A stretch of 15,364 nt of DNA from positions 1 to 15,364 of the forward strand of contig JALHSX010000288.1 of the NCBI GenBank assembly GCA_022865445.1, in the 5' to 3' direction. The notes under the pieces were generated by a model. The model saw only the letters and a list, made by a program, of their open reading frames with translations, made no database searches and had not been told where the DNA came from. Every line of letters begins with the position of its first letter. The stretch's first letter is position 1. A program made the position numbers and the translations under genes. Below, in pieces: positions 6,867 through 14,224 of this stretch. This DNA is from Thermoplasmata archaeon. GTDB taxonomy: Archaea; Thermoplasmatota; Thermoplasmata; UBA10834.

Positions 6867-7433
6867 TCACTTCGTTTTCAGCTTTGTCGATATCTTCTCC
6901 ATATTCCTCTCGAGAAGGGCCAGCTCTTTCTGCTCGAACGCTCTCGGATCCACGGGGATGATCATTAACGCCTTGCCCTGAGAGATGTGGTCGTTGACCT
7001 GGTCGATGACTCGCAGGACCTTGTTGAAATCGTTGTTGGACACGAGGTACTCGATCCCGTCCAGAAGGATCACGCCGCATGGGTTCGCATCGATGAACTG
7101 GATCATCGTGTGCGTCAGTATTCCCAGGTTCGTCGGGGAGATGACTTCCGGGCCCGTGCGGGTCGCGAGCCAGTATATGGGGGTGGTTTCAAGTCCGTAT
7201 TTCTGTTTTATGAGGTCCGGGTGTTGGCGGCTCACGGCCAAACCCACCATCTTCTTGCACGCGTCGCTAGATGTCGTCGAGATTATGTTCACAAAGGCGT
7301 CGAAGCTGATGTCGGGCGGAGACTCCTCGACCACGTACGATTTCCCGCCGGCCAGATTGTATTTCCTCGTGATCCCGAGCCCTGCCTCCGCGCCAGATTT
7401 CTTCACGTCGGTCCTCTTCGAGAAGAGGCCCAT
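6867..7433 (-). CDS. DUF835 domain protein
   Basis: A 188-residue soluble protein whose central and C-terminal parts match my recollection of the archaeal DUF835 family. Key stretches are GLAVSRQHPDLIKQKYG, a WLATRTG segment, CGVILLDGIEYLVSNNDF, and IIPVDPRAFEQKELALLERNM at the end. Members are often found fused to or beside signalling proteins; no enzymatic function is established. Here the ATG directly follows the TAG of the receiver-domain gene (TAGATG, no gap), so the two are almost certainly one operon. This suggests that the DUF835 protein is the output or partner of the receiver. The first 25 residues are basic and unconserved-looking. No membrane helix is visible. Confidence 0.8.
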   Translation of the reverse strand: MGLFSKRTDVKKSGAEAGLGITRKYNLAGGKSYVVEESPPDISFDAFVNIISTTSSDACKKMVGLAVSRQHPDLIKQKYGLETTPIYWLATRTGPEVISPTNLGILTHTMIQFIDANPCGVILLDGIEYLVSNNDFNKVLRVIDQVNDHISQGKALMIIPVDPRAFEQKELALLERNMEKISTKLKTK

Positions 7434-7790
7434 CTAATCACTCCACATCGCGAGGACCGAGCTCAGGGCAATCTCGTTTGTGGGTTTGAGGAGGAAGTCC
7501 TTCGCGCCTGCGTCCATGCTGTCGCGGATCATCTTCTTGTTGATGATAGAGCTCATGGCTACGATCGTGGCTTTGGGGTCAATCGCGAGCATGGCCTTCG
7601 TGACCTCCACGCCAGACTTGCCCGGCAGGATCATGTCGACGAAGGATATCTTGGGTCTCTCCCGCCTGAACACCTCGATCGCCTCATCGAAGTCCTTGGC
7701 TTCCACAGTGTCGTGGAAGCCAACCCGCACCAAGAGTTCGACCATTATCTTCCGAAACGCTTCCGAATCATCGACGACTAGGGTCTTCAT
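7434..7790 (-). CDS. CheY-like response regulator, receiver domain only
   Basis: A 118-residue stand-alone receiver domain of two-component signalling. It has the acidic pair D7-D8 (VVDDSE), the phospho-acceptor D52 (FVDMILPGKSG), S80 of the switch (MSS) and the invariant K102 (LLKP). No output domain follows, so signalling must go through a partner, plausibly the DUF835 protein translated from the next codon. The start is ATG 7790, with SD AGGTGA six bases upstream; the in-frame GTG at 7799 overlaps this SD and is less likely. A TATA box lies at 7828-7836. No histidine kinase is present in the window. Confidence 0.92.
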   Translation of the reverse strand: MKTLVVDDSEAFRKIMVELLVRVGFHDTVEAKDFDEAIEVFRRERPKISFVDMILPGKSGVEVTKAMLAIDPKATIVAMSSIINKKMIRDSMDAGAKDFLLKPTNEIALSSVLAMWSD

Positions 7791-7827
7791 TGCAGTCACC
7801 TGTGTCGATTATTGAATGCTCATGAAC

Positions 7828-7836
7828 GTATTTATC
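7828..7836 (-). promoter_or_regulatory. TATA box for receiver/DUF835 operon
   Basis: GATAAATAC on the minus strand, about 42 bases before the ATG at 7790. Transcription would start near 7805, leaving a leader of roughly 15-20 bases that contains the SD AGGTGA. Confidence 0.5.
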
Positions 7837-7839
7837 GTT

Positions 7840-8063
7840 GTCCTGGAAAAGCGAGGGGAGATGGGCAGGCAATTGGTTTCCTGACGCAATGCCCTTCCTC
7901 CAAATCCTTTCGGAGCACGGCGTCCAATCAAGGGTGCGTGCCAACTTGGAAGGGACTTATATGCTACCCATCTCGTGTGATTATGTGGCGCTTATGGAGA
8001 TAATACTTGCCCCTGCACTCAGCATTTGCTCGCGTGCCCGCGGGGTGGTTTTGAGGACAAACA
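7840..8063. other. Intergenic stretch without convincing gene
   Basis: Between the receiver promoter and the proteasome promoter. Short frames are open here but have no SD, no recognisable domain and an unlikely composition. One isolated TATA-like ACTTATATG occurs near 7956-7964 without a clear product downstream. I see no repeat or strong hairpin. Confidence 0.4.
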
Positions 8064-8064
8064 A

Positions 8065-8072
8065 TTATATAC
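8065..8072 (+). promoter_or_regulatory. TATA box for proteasome beta gene
   Basis: TTATATAC in an A/T-rich context, about 66 bases before the ATG at 8135. It predicts a transcription start near 8095 and a leader of about 40 bases. Confidence 0.55.
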
Positions 8073-8134
8073 TGGCATGGGGATTCTTTCAAAACGCCTT
8101 TTAGCTGACAAGTTTTCAATGACGGTGTCAATTC

Positions 8135-8773
8135 ATGACAGATATTGAGAAAGTCAAGACGGGTACTACGACCATAGGGCTAGTGTGCAAGGAAGGAGTC
8201 GTCCTGGCCACGGAAATGAGGGCCACCATGGGGACTCTGATAGCTCACAAGACCACGCAGAAGCTTTTCAAGATCGACGACAACCTCGGATTGACGGTCG
8301 CGGGGGTGGTCGGGGACGCACAGACTCTCGCAAGGTACATCACAGCAGAGGTGGAGTTGTACAAGCTCAAGAGGGGACAGCCCATGAGCGTGAAGTCGGC
8401 CGCCACTTTGACCTCGAACGTGCTTGGAGGCAACAGATTCTACCCGTACTATGTTGGCCTGATACTCGGAGGCATTGACAGGGAAGGAGGGCATGTCTAT
8501 GCTCTGGACATGGTCGGAGGTGCGATACCCGACGACTATGTGACCACCGGCTCCGGCTCACCGTATGTGTACGGCGTGCTGGAGGATCACTACGAGAAGG
8601 GCCTGCTAGTGAACGACGGCATCGACCTCGCGATAAGAGGTCTGCACGCAGCCATGAGACGAGATTCCGCATCCGGGGACGGATACAGTCTTGCGTCCAT
8701 AACCAAGGACGGATTCGTCACATGCGACGAGAAAGACATTCAGAAGCGGCTTGCCAAGATGAAACTGTCGTGA
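8135..8773 (+). CDS. psmB: Proteasome beta subunit (catalytic)
   Basis: A 212-residue precursor of the 20S proteasome catalytic subunit. A short propeptide (MTDIEKVKTG) ends in Gly10 before the catalytic threonine Thr11, which becomes Thr1 after autocleavage. In mature numbering the active site reads Thr1, Glu17 (ATEMRAT) and Lys33 (TTQKLF), with the GSGSP loop and RDSASG further on. Glu rather than Asp at position 17 is, as I recall, also seen in the Thermoplasma acidophilum enzyme and supports a Thermoplasmatota host. Length is normal for the family. Only a weak GGTG precedes the start. The FttA gene follows 67 bases downstream on the same strand. No alpha subunit is in the window. Confidence 0.97.
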   Translation: MTDIEKVKTGTTTIGLVCKEGVVLATEMRATMGTLIAHKTTQKLFKIDDNLGLTVAGVVGDAQTLARYITAEVELYKLKRGQPMSVKSAATLTSNVLGGNRFYPYYVGLILGGIDREGGHVYALDMVGGAIPDDYVTTGSGSPYVYGVLEDHYEKGLLVNDGIDLAIRGLHAAMRRDSASGDGYSLASITKDGFVTCDEKDIQKRLAKMKLS

Positions 8774-8840
8774 TAAGTCAGTACATCTCCAGTCGGCATT
8801 TCTGCCGAGACAACCTATTCGATACAGTTGAGTGAAATAG

Positions 8841-10754
8841 ATGGGCATAGAGAAGATTCTAGAAGACGCCAGAGAGGCAGTCAAGAAGACCATCCCCACA
8901 AACATAGAAGTCACCGACATCGACTTCGAGGGACCTGTCATAGTCATCTACACGAAGAACCTCGAGGAGTTCGCTCACAACAACGACCTAGTCCGCCAGC
9001 TCGCACAGAGCCTAAGGCGCAGGGTCGCGATCAGGCCCGACCCGACGATGCTTGCGGACACCGAGAGCGCGGAAGAGAGGATCCGCAAGATCATACCTGA
9101 AGAAGCGAAGATATCCAGCATATACTTCGACGATGAAACCGGTGAGGTCACGATCGAGGCGATATCACCTGGGCTCGTCATCGGCAAGCACGGAGCCGTC
9201 CTGAACGAGATCAAGAAGGAGATAGGATGGGCCCCGAAGGTCGTCCGAGCACCTCCGATTCCATCCAAGACCGTCAGCGAGATCAGGAGCTATCTCCGGA
9301 AGATGAAGGACGAGAGGAAGGAGTTCCTCAGGAAGGTCGGAAGAAGGCTCATGAGACAGCGTATGAACGAAGAGACCTGGCTCAGGGTGACTGCCCTTGG
9401 TGGCTATAGAGAGGTGGGAAGGAGCGCTTCCTTGCTCACGACGCGTGAGAGCAAGGTTCTCATCGACTGCGGTGTAGCCGTCTCAGCGGACAACGGCGGT
9501 TCTACGCCCTACCTGAGCGCACCTGAGCTGCAGCCGATGGATTCCATCGATGCCGTTGTGATAACGCACGCGCACCTGGACCACTGTGGCCTTGTGCCAG
9601 CTCTTGTCAAATACGGATACGAGGGACCAATCTATTGCACCACGCCCACGCGTGACCTGATGTCTCTCCTTCAGCTGGATTTCATCAAGGTGGCCGTGGG
9701 TGAGGCGAAGAAGGCGCCGTACGAGTCATCCCACATACGGGAAGTGGTGATGCATTGCATCCCGCTCAAGTACGGCGAGACGACAGACATCTCGCCCGAC
9801 GTCCGGCTCACGCTCCAGAACGCGGGACACATCCTCGGATCGTCAATAGCTCACTTTCACGTCGGAGACGGGTTATACAACATCGCCTTCACCGGCGACA
9901 TCAAGTTCGAGAAGTCATGGCTCTTCAACCCCGCCGTCAACAAGTTCCCGAGGCTCGAGACCCTCGTGATGGAATCGACATACGGTGGCTACCACGACAT
10001 GCAGCCCAGCCGCCAGGACGCTGGCGCGCAGATCAAGGAGACGGTCCGCATGACACTGGCGCGAGGCGGCAAGGTCCTGGTTCCTGTCTTCGCAGTTGGA
10101 AGGTCGCAGGAGGTCATGCTTGTCCTCGAGGACCTGATGAGAAACCACCAGATACAGAAGGCGCCCATCTACCTGGACGGGATGATCTGGGAGGCGACCG
10201 CGATCCACACAGCATATCCGGAATACCTCAACAGTCAGCTGAGGACCCAAATATTCCAGATGGGCGAGAACCCCTTCCTGTCCGAAATCTTCAAACGGGT
10301 CGACAGCTCCGAGATGCGCGAGACGATCTGCAACGACCCCGAACCCTGCATTGTGCTGGCCACGAGCGGAATGATGAACGGTGGGCCTGTCATGGAGTAC
10401 TTCAAGGCCTGGTGCGACAACGAGTTGAACACCATAGCGTTCGTCGGCTATCAGGGAGAAGGCACGATGGGCAGGAAGCTCCAGAAGGGCTGGAGCGATA
10501 TCACGCTCAATGATAGGGGAAAACCTTTGACGCTGCACATGAAGATGGACGTGGAGACCATCGACGGGTTCTCCGGCCACTCCGACAGACGCCAGCTGGT
10601 GAATTACGTGAGCACACTGGAACCGCGACCCGAGCGGATAATCATCTGCCACGGGGAGGATTTCAAGTGCTCCGACCTTGCCAGCACTCTGTACAAGAAG
10701 TTCGGGATAGAGACCAGAGCTCCGTTGAACCTCGAGACGATCAGGCTCAAGTGA
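8841..10754 (+). CDS. fttA: KH-domain/beta-CASP ribonuclease FttA (aCPSF1), transcription termination factor
   Basis: A 637-residue archaeal aCPSF1-type metallo-beta-lactamase ribonuclease. The family cleaves nascent transcripts at U-rich sites and terminates transcription with RNA polymerase. An N-terminal KH region (about 1-150) includes a GKHG loop at 115-118. The metallo-beta-lactamase and beta-CASP domains follow. Metal-binding motifs are HAHLDH at 243-248, H330 in AGHILGS, D353 in TGDIKF, H580 in GFSGHSD and H604 in ICHGE. The length matches the family. The start is ATG 8841 with an SD-like GAGTGA at 8830-8835. It lies on the same strand as psmB and may be co-transcribed; the next gene is convergent, with three bases between the stops. 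Confidence 0.96.
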   Translation: MGIEKILEDAREAVKKTIPTNIEVTDIDFEGPVIVIYTKNLEEFAHNNDLVRQLAQSLRRRVAIRPDPTMLADTESAEERIRKIIPEEAKISSIYFDDETGEVTIEAISPGLVIGKHGAVLNEIKKEIGWAPKVVRAPPIPSKTVSEIRSYLRKMKDERKEFLRKVGRRLMRQRMNEETWLRVTALGGYREVGRSASLLTTRESKVLIDCGVAVSADNGGSTPYLSAPELQPMDSIDAVVITHAHLDHCGLVPALVKYGYEGPIYCTTPTRDLMSLLQLDFIKVAVGEAKKAPYESSHIREVVMHCIPLKYGETTDISPDVRLTLQNAGHILGSSIAHFHVGDGLYNIAFTGDIKFEKSWLFNPAVNKFPRLETLVMESTYGGYHDMQPSRQDAGAQIKETVRMTLARGGKVLVPVFAVGRSQEVMLVLEDLMRNHQIQKAPIYLDGMIWEATAIHTAYPEYLNSQLRTQIFQMGENPFLSEIFKRVDSSEMRETICNDPEPCIVLATSGMMNGGPVMEYFKAWCDNELNTIAFVGYQGEGTMGRKLQKGWSDITLNDRGKPLTLHMKMDVETIDGFSGHSDRRQLVNYVSTLEPRPERIIICHGEDFKCSDLASTLYKKFGIETRAPLNLETIRLK

Positions 10755-10757
10755 CGC

Positions 10758-11684
10758 TCATCTCAAGCGTATGTTCTTGCCGTCCTTTCCGATCAGGACC
10801 ACTCTGCTGTCCTCTCTCTCACGCAGAACCTCAAAAGAGAGCCTATCAGCCAGCCTTTGGGAGAATTCCCTGACAGACTCATGGGAGGGCATGTTCTCCA
10901 CGGTCATTCGTGTTCTGGAATCGCCCACGAAGACATATCCTTTCGACTCGATGAAGGTCGGCTGGGCGATCGAGTCGAGCTTGGCGTAGTCATCCTCCCA
11001 GCCGAGGTTCCATCCATTCACCAGGGTATGCCGGATCACGGTCCTTGTCGACAACGATGGCAACAATGCCAGTGTTTCCATGAGGTTCTCCCACGCGCGC
11101 GGGAACTGTGGGACGCATAGCTTTTCGACGATATCCCTAGTCGGTGCGGAAACGGACACGTACAGCTGAGTGGGGAGGGGAGAGAGCTCCTCCAGCGCTT
11201 TCGGAACGGATCCGTTTGTGACGAGGAATGTAGTCATACCTTTCCGTTTGCAGAGTTCTATGAACTCCCCGAGCTTGGGGTAGAGCGTTGGCTCCCCAGA
11301 CAACGAGATGGCCACCTGGTTTGGGTTCCTGGCCTCATCCCAAAGCTTCGGGTCGCACCTGGAGTCTCCCTTGAACCCTGATACAAGGAGCTTCTGCTCC
11401 TTGAGGCACATCTCAAGCAGCTCCTCGGGCTCGGGGTAGCCGGACTGACCGAATCCAGTCATCCCATGATATCGCCAACAGAAGAGGCAACGGAAGTTGC
11501 ACACGTTCACTGCCGGTGTCATCTGGAGGCACCTGTGCGAAGCGATGCCATAGAACTCCTCTTTGTAGCAAGGTCTACCGTAGATCAGCTTCTGACGCAT
11601 CCAGTGACATAGCTTGACCGCTCCCGTGTCGCCGACTATTCGGTACTGCTGTCTCTCAAGATGCTCCTTTGTTCGCGAATCCAT
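10758..11684 (-). CDS. taw1: S-adenosylmethionine-dependent tRNA 4-demethylwyosine synthase (Taw1/TYW1-like)
   Basis: A 308-residue radical SAM enzyme that builds the tricyclic 4-demethylwyosine from N1-methylguanosine at position 37 of tRNA-Phe, using pyruvate. The radical SAM motif CNFRCLFC places Cys62, Cys66 and Cys69. Three further cysteines, Cys26, Cys39 and Cys52, would hold the second [4Fe-4S] cluster, at the same numbers I recall for the Methanocaldococcus enzyme. SLSGEPTLYPKLGEFI and FLVTNGS are also typical. The start at ATG 11684 is preceded by GAGGTG, which overlaps the rfcL stop codon. Only 13 bases separate the genes, so they form an operon with coupled translation. Confidence 0.96.
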   Translation of the reverse strand: MDSRTKEHLERQQYRIVGDTGAVKLCHWMRQKLIYGRPCYKEEFYGIASHRCLQMTPAVNVCNFRCLFCWRYHGMTGFGQSGYPEPEELLEMCLKEQKLLVSGFKGDSRCDPKLWDEARNPNQVAISLSGEPTLYPKLGEFIELCKRKGMTTFLVTNGSVPKALEELSPLPTQLYVSVSAPTRDIVEKLCVPQFPRAWENLMETLALLPSLSTRTVIRHTLVNGWNLGWEDDYAKLDSIAQPTFIESKGYVFVGDSRTRMTVENMPSHESVREFSQRLADRLSFEVLREREDSRVVLIGKDGKNIRLR

Positions 11685-11697
11685 CCCTCAAGGCACC

Positions 11698-13080
11698 TCA
11701 GAAATCCTGCAGTCTGCCTATCCCACGAGCGCCCTTGCCGCGCTTCTTCCCTCCAGCACTAGCTTCTTGGGCACTAATTCCAAATTGGTTGATGACATTC
11801 TGGACAGCTGGGGAATCGACATCGACACCGAGAAGGTAGGCCACATCGCCATCGTCGAGACCATAATCGGAAACAAGCTTGCCGAGCAATTCCTGGTCGT
11901 TCTTGACCATAGCCGATAGATAGGGCAATGTGGAATCGATGACGCATTTTCGGGAGGTGTGCAGATAATCCGCCAGCTTGCTGGAGATGGAATCCCTTGC
12001 TGCACGCGGACCCTTGGCTCGCGACATGAGAATGAAGTAACCCGGGAACCTGTACTGGTAGACGCTAGGTCTGGGTCCAAGTCCCCTCGACAAAGCGACG
12101 CCTCCTGTCATCATTTCCTTGGCATACGACCACAATCCGTAGTGCTGCAGCTTTCTCGTCCGGCCAAGGTACATATCGGACAGCGAGAGGGCGTCGAAAG
12201 CTCCAGCCATATCGCTCGGATGGGGCAGCTCCAACGGGATGTTCTCTTCAATCCATTTCACGAGCTCGTCCGGCGTCTTGTCCAGATCGAAGGTTGCGTC
12301 CCTCGCCCCCTTCACAGTCTTGGCGCCGAACATCGCTCTAAGCGCCGAGTCCAGGTCCCTGAGTTGATTCCTTTTTCCAACTGCTTTTGAGTCTTCCAAT
12401 GTGAGTGTTTCCCGACCTTCGACCAGCATCTGGAGATCGTTCAGAGCAGCTCTCATATCCCCACCGGAATTCTCAGCAACATGAGCAAAGGCCAACTCTG
12501 GAATCGTCGCTCCTTCATGCTCAGCGACAGACTTGAGGACCTTGACTATCGACTTCGCATCAAGCCTGCTGAACTTGACGCTCTCTGCCAGCGACTTGAT
12601 GGCAGGGGCTTTTCTGGACAGCTCGTAGTAGTCGTTCACGATCAATATGATCGGTTGGCGAGACTCTCTGATCGTATCGGCTATCGCCTTCGCGCCGCCG
12701 AAATCTTCCCTGCCGAACAGGTTGTCCGCTTCGTCCAGTATCACGAGTTTCCTTCTGCCATCATCGGACGAGAGGAACTCACCATCGAGGGTGAAGGTCT
12801 GGCTGACGGAGCCCGCCCCCGCCACTTTCCTGATGGACGCCGCGTTCCTGTGATCCGATGCGTTCATCTCGATGAAGTCCCAGCCCATGTCGTGTGCCAG
12901 CGCGAGAGCCGCACTGGTCTTCCCAGTGCCTGGCTCGCCCCGCAACGTGAGAGCCTTCAAGCGAGGGATACAATTCCTCCAGGACTCACCCCACTTCCTG
13001 ATCCCCCGTATCGCGTTCTCGTTACCAACGATTTCAGAGAGCGAGCGGGGACGGTACTTCTCGGTCCACCCGTCCTTCAT
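11698..13080 (-). CDS. rfcL: Replication factor C large subunit
   Basis: A 460-residue AAA+ clamp-loader subunit that loads PCNA onto primed DNA with RfcS. It starts with MKDGWTEKYRPRSLSEIVGN, the RFC N-terminal box. Walker A is GEPGTGKT at 48-55 and Walker B is LVILDEAD ending at residue 119. IILIVND provides sensor 1, and the GGDMRAALNDLQ region follows. The lysine- and glycine-rich tail ends GRLQDF, a weak PIP-box-like end that may contact PCNA. The frame is open upstream to 13158, but a TATA box lies 27 bases before the ATG at 13080 and the conserved domain begins there, so I chose a leaderless start at 13080. It is followed by taw1. Confidence 0.95.
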   Translation of the reverse strand: MKDGWTEKYRPRSLSEIVGNENAIRGIRKWGESWRNCIPRLKALTLRGEPGTGKTSAALALAHDMGWDFIEMNASDHRNAASIRKVAGAGSVSQTFTLDGEFLSSDDGRRKLVILDEADNLFGREDFGGAKAIADTIRESRQPIILIVNDYYELSRKAPAIKSLAESVKFSRLDAKSIVKVLKSVAEHEGATIPELAFAHVAENSGGDMRAALNDLQMLVEGRETLTLEDSKAVGKRNQLRDLDSALRAMFGAKTVKGARDATFDLDKTPDELVKWIEENIPLELPHPSDMAGAFDALSLSDMYLGRTRKLQHYGLWSYAKEMMTGGVALSRGLGPRPSVYQYRFPGYFILMSRAKGPRAARDSISSKLADYLHTSRKCVIDSTLPYLSAMVKNDQELLGKLVSDYGLDDGDVAYLLGVDVDSPAVQNVINQFGISAQEASAGGKKRGKGARGIGRLQDF

Positions 13081-13103
13081 CGGAGTCGAGAGTGACGATT
13101 CCG

Positions 13104-13111
13104 ATATTATA
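13104..13111 (-). promoter_or_regulatory. TATA box for rfcL-taw1 operon
   Basis: TATAATAT on the minus strand, centred 27-28 bases before the ATG at 13080. Geometry fits a leaderless mRNA and rules against the longer reading that starts upstream of this box. Confidence 0.65.
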
Positions 13112-13172
13112 GCTAGCCCTAGACCTCGGGAATATGCTGCGAATTTCGCGCAATACACCCATCTTTAGCTCT

Positions 13173-13222
13173 GACATAAAATAGTATGTGTGAAAGATAT
13201 TTCACAAGAAATAGTTTATGTC
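13173..13222. repeat. 50-bp nested inverted repeat between recombinase and rfcL
   Basis: The outer arms are GACATAAA (13173-13180) and TTTATGTC (13215-13222), perfect over 8 bp. The inner arms are TGTGAAA (13189-13195) and TTTCACA (13200-13206), perfect over 7 bp around GATA. The two 8-base spacers between the arms are equal in length but not complementary. AAATAGT also occurs as a direct repeat at 13179 and 13209. It begins four bases after the recombinase stop codon on the minus strand. It could be a recombinase site, an operator or an RNA hairpin at the end of the recombinase transcript. Confidence 0.7.
13174..13190 (+). repeat. 17-bp direct repeat, copy 1 (candidate recombination site)
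   Basis: ACATAAAATAGTATGTG matches ACATAAATTAGTATTTG at 14236-14252 in 15 of 17 positions, same orientation. The two copies bracket the recombinase gene, 1062 bases apart. This copy forms the left half of the nested inverted repeat. Confidence 0.5.
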
Positions 13223-13226
13223 GAAC

Positions 13227-13898
13227 CTATACATCATCTGAGATCACAAACGAGTTCGTGTGGTTGGCCTGAGATGTGCTGACCTCGGCAAGGTTCTCGG
13301 CATGGGAGATCTGTGAGTGAACGCTGTCGACCTCACCAATGCTGGGCAGTGGGTGCTTCGAATACTCCTCCTTCCTGTCGTCGATATCCATGGTGAGATA
13401 GATGGCAGTGACCTCAATGCTGGCATGTCCCAGATTCTGCTGCAGAGTGCGAAGATCAATGCCAGATTTCAGAGCATAGACAGCGTGCGTGTGCCGAAGC
13501 ACGTGAGGGTGGCTTTTGTCCTTGTCCAGACCGATCATCTGGCCATAGTTGCCAATCAGTCTCTCCACTTGCCTTCTCGAGAGTTGCCCGCGCTTGTTTG
13601 AAACGAACAGCGGATCCTTCCGAATCTTCCGAGTTCCGATGTAATCGTGAAGCATCGACTTGGTCCAACTGTTAACCAGCGGGACCTTTCGACCTTCCTC
13701 GTGTCTCTTCGCTTCTTGTATCGTGATCTCGCCGGCCTCGATGTCCACGTCACCAATTGTCAAGGCTGTGAGCTCACCGACTCTCATCCCCGTTTCGTAC
13801 AGAAGTTTGATAATCAGGCGATCTCTCATTCGCCTAGGTGCCTCTAACAGAGCTTTGAGCTCTTCCTGCTTGAGATACTTGCGCATGCTAATTCCCAT
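13227..13898 (-). CDS. Tyrosine recombinase (XerA/phage-integrase type), catalytic domain only
   Basis: A 223-residue site-specific recombinase. Catalytic residues are Arg39 (TGMRVGEL), a lysine candidate in the EAKRHEEGRK hairpin, His132 and Arg135 (HPHVLRH), His158 (LGHAS) and the nucleophile Tyr167 (AIYLT). The usual N-terminal SAM-like core-binding domain of about 80-100 residues is absent, because the frame starts just before the catalytic domain. A roughly 55-residue polar tail follows the tyrosine. It starts at ATG 13898; ATG at 13886 is possible. A TATA box lies at 13945-13953 and a short inverted repeat overlaps the predicted transcription start. Near-identical direct repeats flank the gene, suggesting a mobile or domesticated element. 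A XerA-like resolvase role is the alternative. Confidence 0.88.
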   Translation of the reverse strand: MGISMRKYLKQEELKALLEAPRRMRDRLIIKLLYETGMRVGELTALTIGDVDIEAGEITIQEAKRHEEGRKVPLVNSWTKSMLHDYIGTRKIRKDPLFVSNKRGQLSRRQVERLIGNYGQMIGLDKDKSHPHVLRHTHAVYALKSGIDLRTLQQNLGHASIEVTAIYLTMDIDDRKEEYSKHPLPSIGEVDSVHSQISHAENLAEVSTSQANHTNSFVISDDV

Positions 13899-13908
13899 CC
13901 CTTCGTCT

Positions 13909-13924
13909 TCGGACGATTGTCCGA
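13909..13924. promoter_or_regulatory. Inverted repeat over recombinase transcription start (possible operator)
   Basis: TCGGAC and GTCCGA separated by GATT, located where transcription from the TATA box at 13945-13953 should start and in the 5' leader. It may be an operator or leader hairpin. Six-bp arms are short, so chance is possible. Confidence 0.35.
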
Positions 13925-13944
13925 CGAAAGCATTGGTTTGTGCC

Positions 13945-13953
13945 TATATAAAA
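13945..13953 (-). promoter_or_regulatory. TATA box for recombinase gene
   Basis: TTTTATATA on the minus strand, about 50 bases before the ATG at 13898. It predicts a start near 13922 and a leader of about 25 bases. Confidence 0.55.
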
Positions 13954-14191
13954 ATGTCGCATTTTCACTCAAAAATGCCCTCGGACCACTCCTCCACCGG
14001 AAGACCCCCTCTAAAGCGTCAACTAATACCCTATTTGTTGCCGTTTTCCCTAGGAGGGCATGGGAAGCCACGCTCCCCAGCACGCATTCGAGGTCGCAAG
14101 CGTGTTATATCATAGCACGGTCTGCTCAAAAACTGAGAAAACACCTTGGCTTCAAGTGGAAAACCGGCGATCCGTGAGCTCGAAGGCAGTC

Positions 14192-14210
14192 TTGCCCCCG
14201 TGGGGGGCAA
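14192..14210. repeat. GC-rich hairpin
   Basis: TTGCCCCC and GGGGGCAA form a perfect 8-bp stem around the three bases GTG. It is followed within 15 bases by the AT-rich segment carrying the second 17-bp repeat. No gene lies next to it on either strand. Confidence 0.5.
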
Positions 14211-14224
14211 TCGCAGGAGGCTGA

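Noticed and set aside
7838..8104. 88-residue plus-strand frame between the receiver and proteasome genes
   Set aside because: No SD, no recognisable domain, and its end contains the proteasome TATA box.
8828..9100. Alternative plus-strand frame inside the FttA gene, very rich in Arg, His and Glu
   Set aside because: Composition is typical of an out-of-frame reading of a GC-rich gene, and the FttA frame covers it fully with known motifs.
13081..13158. 26-residue N-terminal extension of RfcL
   Set aside because: It contains the TATA box for the gene and precedes the conserved RFC N-terminus.
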